Of a stretch of DNA of 64,000 bases, positions 59,359 through 64,000 are shown in pieces. Both the position numbers and the translations under genes were made by a program. The stretch comes from Tachypleus tridentatus (lineage: Eukaryota > Arthropoda > Merostomata > Xiphosura > Limulidae): the NCBI RefSeq assembly GCF_004210375.1, contig NC_134827.1, positions 103,525,285 through 103,589,284 on the forward strand, given 5' to 3'. Every line of letters begins with the position of its first letter. Positions within the stretch are counted from its first letter, which is position 1. The notes below the pieces were generated by a model. It was not told the DNA's origin and ran no database searches. It saw only the letters and a program-made list of their open reading frames with translations.

Positions 59359-59865
59359 TTGGTTTCAAGAAACGAAAGTAGAGGTTACTAAGTATTTATA
59401 TTTTTAACAAATCTTTACCCACCTGTCGCAGCGTGGTAACATTTCGAACTGTTAGCCTAAACCTAGTTCCTAACAAAAATCTCTTTAACTTTTTTCAGTT
59501 GGATGAAACTATAATAATTCCCTTGCGTCATATTAGAATTTTTTAGCCATTTTCTCTTTTCCAATGAGCTTGATTTTACTTAAAACTGAAACCTTTTATA
59601 ACAAATAACTGAGAATAATCAATTATTTGTCAAGGAGCTACTGTAACATTAACAAATTCATAATTACTTATGGTTTGTAAACCACAGGCCCGCAGGATTA
59701 CTTTTACTTTGCATGTTATAAAGTTGATTTACACAAACTTGGCTGTACGAAGTAGATTTGTGTTTTCTCATTTCTTACTTACCTCATAATTTTATAAGAA
59801 GTAGTAATAATAATAATAATTAAACCCATGCGTTTATTTGTGACTTTCGAGAGCATTTTTTTCTA
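59359..59865. other. Spacer, nothing recognised
   Basis: AT-rich, with a short (AAT)n run near 59804-59822. No gene was recognised. Confidence 0.4.
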
Positions 59866-60408
59866 GGCCCAGCATGGCTTGTGGTTAGGGCACCTAACTC
59901 ACAAGCTGAGAGTCGAGGAGCATGGCTTGTGGTTAGGGCACCTAACTCACAAGCTGAGTGTCGCGGAGCGTGGTTTGTGGTTAGGGCACCTAACTCACAA
60001 GCTGAGAGTCGCGGAGCATGGCTTGTGGTTAGGGCACCTAACTCACAAGCTGAGTGTCGCGGAGCGTGGTTTGTGGTTAGGGCACCTAACTCACAAGCTG
60101 AGAGTCGTGAGCATGGCTTGTGGTTAGGGCACCTAACTCACAAGCTGAGTGTCGTGAGCATGGCTTGTGGTTAGGGCACCTAACTCACAAACTGAGAATC
60201 GCGGATTTGAATCTTCGTACCCCAAAAAACATGCTCTTCCTTTTAGCCGCGGAGCATTGTGTAGCTTTATGTAAAGAAAAGCCCAAGAGTTGACGTTTTG
60301 TGATAATAACTAGTTCTTTTCCCTCTATTTATTCACTGCTAAATCAGGGACGGCCAGCGCAGATAGCCCTAGTGCAGCTTTGCGCAAAATTATAAACAAA
60401 CAAACAAG
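59866..60408 (+). mobile_element. SINE-A with a seven-fold amplified tRNA-like head
   Basis: It starts GGCCCAGCATGGC and ends with a SINE-A 3' half (CAGGGACGGCCAGCGCAGAT, CAGCTTTGCGCAAAAT, (CAAA)n). Between them the head is repeated (see 59873-60206). The single B box, GATTTGAATCTTCG, lies after the last repeat, and part of the body is deleted. Confidence 0.85.
59873..60206 (+). repeat. 48-bp tandem repeat made from a SINE head, seven units
   Basis: Units start at 59873, 59921, 59969, 60017, 60065, 60112 and 60159, so the period is 48, then 47 for the last two. Each carries an A-box-like TGGCTTGTGGTTAGGGC, the anticodon-arm region and GAGTGTCGCGG. CATGGCTT and CGTGGTTT forms alternate in units 2-5, giving a 96-base dimer. 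Confidence 0.92.
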
Positions 60409-60684
60409 CATTTTCCCGCGGAGTATCAATCTAAGACATTCGCTAAAAATTGATAAAATTATTCTCGTATTTTGTATAAGATTTCATTACATCTTGGTGT
60501 TGTAATTGACTCCCAAATACAGATCATTTAAAGACGAATTAATTGAAGAAAATATTCTTCAAGTTATCGAAATATTTTTCTAGCTGTCGTATCTTCTAAT
60601 CCACAGACGAAGCTATCTAAGAGATGTCTGTTTGTTTGGTAACAACGGGTCCAACGGTTTGCCAGTTAAAAGCAGACACACACA
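60409..60684. other. Spacer ending in a CA microsatellite
   Basis: Unremarkable sequence. The (CA)n run at 60676-60688 abuts the Tc1-like element. Confidence 0.5.
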
Positions 60685-61747
60685 CACACTTTCAGTGGCC
60701 ACTAAATATCTACTCGTAGTACCGTATAGGGCCTCCTTTTACCTTCACGACTGTTTGAATTCTTTGTGGCATTGTTTCAACAAGGTCTTGGAAACATTCC
60801 TCAGAGATTTTGTGGCTCGATGACGTCATGCAATTCCTGCAGATTTGTTGGCTACACATTGATATCGCGAACCTTCCGTTCCATCTCATCCCAGAAATTC
60901 TCTATTAGATTGAGTTCTGGAGATTGTGCAGGCCATTGGAGTACACTGAAGTCACTCTCATGTTAGTGGAACCAGCTTAAGAGGATGCGTGCTTTGTGCC
61001 ATGGCGCATAATCCTGCTGGAAGTGGCAATTGGAAAACGGATAGACTGCACATTGTCAGCAGCAATGTGCAGGTACGCCATGGTAATCAACTGATGTTCA
61101 ATTGCACACCAGATTCTGACCCTACCATCTGCATGTCGCAGCAGAAATCGAGGTTCGTCAGACCAGGCCACCTTTCTCCTATCTTCAATAGTCCAGTTTT
61201 GGTGATCCCGTGTCCACTGTAGTCTCACCTTCCAGTTCTTAGCTGACAGGAGTGGAACCCGACATGGTCTACTTCTGCTGTAGCCCATTCGCTTCGAAGT
61301 TCAACACGTGTTTTCAAAGATGCCCTTCTGTACACCACTGTTGTAAAGAGTAGTTATTTGAGTAATTGTGGTCTTCCTGTCAGCTTGAACGAGTCTGGCC
61401 ACTCTCCTGTCTTCTCTCATTAACAAGGTGTTTTCGTCCACAGAACTGCCACTTACTAGGTTTGTTTTCGTACTATTCTCTGTGAGCTCTAGAGACTGTA
61501 GTGCGTGAAAATCTCAGGAGGTCAGCAGTTTCAGAGATGGTGGATTCATCACGTCTGGCACTAACAATCATACCACGGTCAAAATTGCTTGGATCACACA
61601 TCTTCCTCATTCTAATGTTTGGGCTAACAACGATGAACCTCGTGACCACGTCTGCATGTTTTACGTATTGAATTTCAGCCACATGGTTCGCTGTTTGGCT
61701 ATTTGTGTTAAAGAACAGGTGTACTTAATAAAGTGGTTACTCAGTGT
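60685..61747 (-). mobile_element. Tc1/mariner-like DNA transposon relic
   Basis: The ends are imperfect inverted repeats around AGTGGCCACT (left) and AGTGGTTACT (right). The minus strand encodes a Tc1-type transposase in pieces. A helix-turn-helix part (SNFDRGMIVSARRDE, ISETADLLRFSRTTVSR) lies at 61473-61620. The first catalytic block (NWTIEDRRKVAWSDEPRFL) is near 61160-61215. The second Asp is in QQDYAPWHKA near 61000-61020. The third acidic residue is in SPELNLIENFWDEMERK near 60875-60925. Several stops and frame changes separate these. About 45 residues that normally include the VWG-FSWH segment are deleted after VRIW. The copy is inactive and moderately old. Confidence 0.88.
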
Positions 61748-61983
61748 ATTTTGTTAAATAATGGTTTACATTAGGCATGTGAATTGGCCAAGTACAATTA
61801 ACTCAGAAGAGGTGATTCTATAATTTGTTAAATTTAGATGTGTTATGTTTCATTTTCTTGAAGGTGGACGAAGGTGTTATGTCTTCCTCTGTGATTGACA
61901 GAGACCATATAGTTCATTGTGTAGCTTGTGCACAACTACAAACAAATAGATTTACTCGGAAAAAACAACAAAAAAAAAGTTTT
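61748..61983. other. Spacer, nothing recognised
   Basis: An open frame continues from here into the next SINE and shows no motif. Confidence 0.4.
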
Positions 61984-62115
61984 AGCCCCTTCAGTGACGT
62001 AAAATTAAGTCTAAAAGACTTATACAGTTTACCATCGAGTTTCGATACTCATGGAGGGCACATCACAGATAGCCCATTGTGCAGTTTTGTTCTTAACAAT
62101 AAATAAATAAATAAA
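61984..62115 (+). mobile_element. SINE-B, full length
   Basis: Head CCCTTCAGTGACGTAAAATT, AAGACTTATACAGTTTACC, GAGTTTCGATACTCATGGAG, GCACATCACAGATAGCCCAT, TGTGCAGTTTTGTTCTTAAC, then an (AAAT)n tail. It is a good reference copy for the family. Confidence 0.75.
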
Positions 62116-62242
62116 ATAACAGTTTTACCTTAGATTATCTCCTTTTTCTTGGATGTATATAATTTGTTACAAATAGAAATTTATAAGTAGGTTTTAACTG
62201 ATGTTACGAAAAACGAATTTTTTGTTCTCTAGGAGGTGTTAG

Positions 62243-62478
62243 ATTTGTTTGTTTTTTAATTTCGCGCAAAGCTACACGAGGGCTATCTGCGCTAGCCGTC
62301 CTTAATTTAGCAGTGTAAGACTAGAGGGAAGGCAGCTAGTCATCACCACCCACCTCCGACTCTTGGGCTACTCTTTTACCAACGAATAGTGGGATTGACC
62401 GTCACATTGTAACGCCTCCACGGCTGATAGGCCGAACATGTTTGGTGCGACGGAGATTCGAACCCGCGACCCGGGCCG
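62243..62478 (-). mobile_element. SINE-A, head truncated
   Basis: On the minus strand: GGGTCGCGGGTTCGAATC, body, GTAGCTTTGCGCGAAATT and an AAAAAACAAACAAATC tail. The A box part is replaced by unrelated CGGAGCCTCGGCCC. Confidence 0.9.
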
Positions 62479-62594
62479 AGGCTCCAGAAGTCGTTATTGT
62501 CAGTGTTATAAAGAGCGGGATAGAGGGTAGGTCGGTTTTGAACGTTTTCAACCTGAATACTATATTTCTTGTTATTCATATATCTTCTTTATCC

Positions 62595-62681
62595 TTCTTA
62601 GTGGCATAGCTATATGTTTTTGTTGACCAGAACAGAGATAGACTTTTGTGTAGCTTTGTGATTGATAACAAACAAACAACG
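62595..62681 (+). mobile_element. SINE-B, worn fragment
   Basis: TCTTAGTGGCATAGC head words, AGAACAGAGATAGACTTTTG, TGTAGCTTTGTGATTGATAA and a CAAACAAAC tail. Confidence 0.55.
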
Positions 62682-62710
62682 AATTCTCTTCATCTGGATT
62701 GTTTTAGGAA

Positions 62711-64000
62711 TAATAAGTCATCAGAACTCTTTTACAAATATCAGGTAATTAGACTTGTTAGAACTCTTTCAGAAATTACTACTCACTAGAATTCTTTCAG
62801 AAATAATGACTCATTGGAATTCTTTCTGACATATTGAGTTATTGGAACTCTTTCTGACATATTGAGTTATTGGAACTCTTTCTGACATAATAAGTCATTG
62901 GAACTCTTTCTGACATATTGAGTTATTGGAACTCTTTCTGACATATTGAGTTATTGGAACTCTTTCTGACATATTGAGTTATTGGAACTCTTTTTGACAT
63001 ATTGAGTTATTGGAACTCTTTCTGACATAATGACTCATTTGAACTCTTTCTGACATAATAAGTCATTGTAACTCTTTCTGACATAATGAGTCATTGTAAC
63101 TCTTTCTGACATATTGAGTTATTGGAACTCTTTCTGACATATTGAGTTATTGAAACTCTTTCTGACATATTGAGTTATTGGAACTCTTTCTGACATATTG
63201 AGTTATTGGAACTCTTTCTGACATAATGACTCATTGGAACTCTATCTGACATAATGAGTCATTGGAACTCTTTCTGACATAATGACTCATTGGAACTCTT
63301 TTTGACATATTGAGTTATTGGAACTCTTTCTGACATATTGAGTTATTGGAACTCTTTCTGACATAATGAGTCATTGGAACTCTTTCTGACATAATGACTC
63401 ATTGGAACTCTTTTTGACATATTGAGTTATTGGAACTCTTTCTGACATAATGAGTCATTGGAACTCTTTCTGACATAATGACTCATTGGAACTCTTTTTG
63501 ACATATTGAGTTATTGGAACTCTTTCTGACATAATGAGTCATTGTAACTCTTTCTGACATATTGAGTCATTGGAACTCTTTCTGACATAATCAGTCATTG
63601 TAACTCTTTCTGACATATTGAGTTATTGGAACTCTTTCTGACATATTGAGTTATTGAAACTCTTTCTGACATATTGAGTTATTGGAACTCTTTCTGACAT
63701 ATTGAGTTATTGAAACTCTTTCTGACATATTGAGTTATTGGAACTCTTTCTGACATATTGAGTTATTGGAACTCTTTCTGACATAATAAGTCATTGTAAC
63801 TCTTTCTGACATAATGAGTCATTGTAACTCTTTCTGACATAATGAGTCATTGGAACTCTTTCTGACATATTGAGTTATTGAAACTCTTTCTGACATATTG
63901 AGTTATTGGAACTCTTTCTGACATATTGAGTTATTGGAACTCTTTCTGACATATTGAGTTATTGGAACTCTTTCTGATATAATGACTCATTGGAACTCTT
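62711..64000. repeat. 28-bp satellite, about 45 units, continues past the window
   Basis: Units read GGAACTCTTTCTGACATATT then GAGTTATT. Two frequent variants have AATGAGTCATT or AATGACTCATT at the end. The first four units (62711-62820) are clearly more diverged, and the array is uniform after that, the usual pattern at a satellite edge. No spacers occur, so it is not a CRISPR-type array. The right boundary is outside the window. Confidence 0.95.

Noticed and set aside
62711-64000. CRISPR-like array (28-bp repeats)
   Set aside because: Units abut without spacers and the genome is clearly eukaryotic. The same holds for the 30-bp array.
1-64000. LTR retroelements, Polintons or other capsid- or envelope-bearing elements
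   Set aside because: I looked for long terminal repeats, reverse transcriptase and integrase motifs and capsid-type frames and saw none. The transposase pieces at 60685-61747 belong to a plain Tc1-like DNA transposon.

Overview
The window is eukaryotic, AT-rich, intron-bearing and crowded with short interspersed elements. The dominant SINE has a tRNA-like head, a body with 'GCGTTATAATGTTACGGTCAA' style sequence and a (CAAA)n tail. From memory it is typical of horseshoe crab (Xiphosura) genomes. Together with an arthropod-like Abl gene, this makes a horseshoe crab (Limulus, Tachypleus or Carcinoscorpius) the best guess. The assignment rests on recall, not on a search.

Layout. 1-9.5 kb: the 3' part of an Abl-family tyrosine kinase gene on the + strand. 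It has the last kinase-domain exon, a short linker exon and one large terminal exon ending in the F-actin-binding domain. The introns hold a MITE, a 100-bp inverted-repeat element and SINE pieces. The terminal exon shows four single-base frame changes, so it is either a decaying duplicate or carries assembly errors. 9.5-22.9 kb: intergenic DNA with many SINEs in both orientations and one small two-exon gene on the minus strand (14838-15515) for a predicted 129-residue secreted protein that I cannot name. 22.9-28.85 kb: a 30-bp satellite of about 199 units with no visible length change. 28.85-32.17 kb: old SINEs and a small minisatellite. 32.17-50.57 kb: an 18.4-kb array of a 43-bp satellite with nested higher-order duplications. 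51-57.4 kb: a locally duplicated block of about 1.87 kb carrying SINEs in both orientations and tRNA-Lys(UUU)-like sequences, with SINE-SINE recombination and a 43-bp microinversion. 57.4-62.7 kb: old SINEs, a probable terminal exon of an unknown gene (58236-58429), a SINE whose tRNA head is amplified seven-fold, and a Tc1-like transposon relic. 62.7 kb to the window end: a 28-bp satellite that runs off the edge.

The coding features are unrelated and give no sign of a shared pathway. I did not see LTR retroelements, Polintons, rRNA genes or CRISPR arrays. I found no clearly new multi-gene system. The most unusual items are the satellites (including a stop-free frame of 2,004 codons), the head-amplified SINE, the duplicated tRNA/SINE block, the unassigned secreted-protein gene and the damaged Abl terminal exon.
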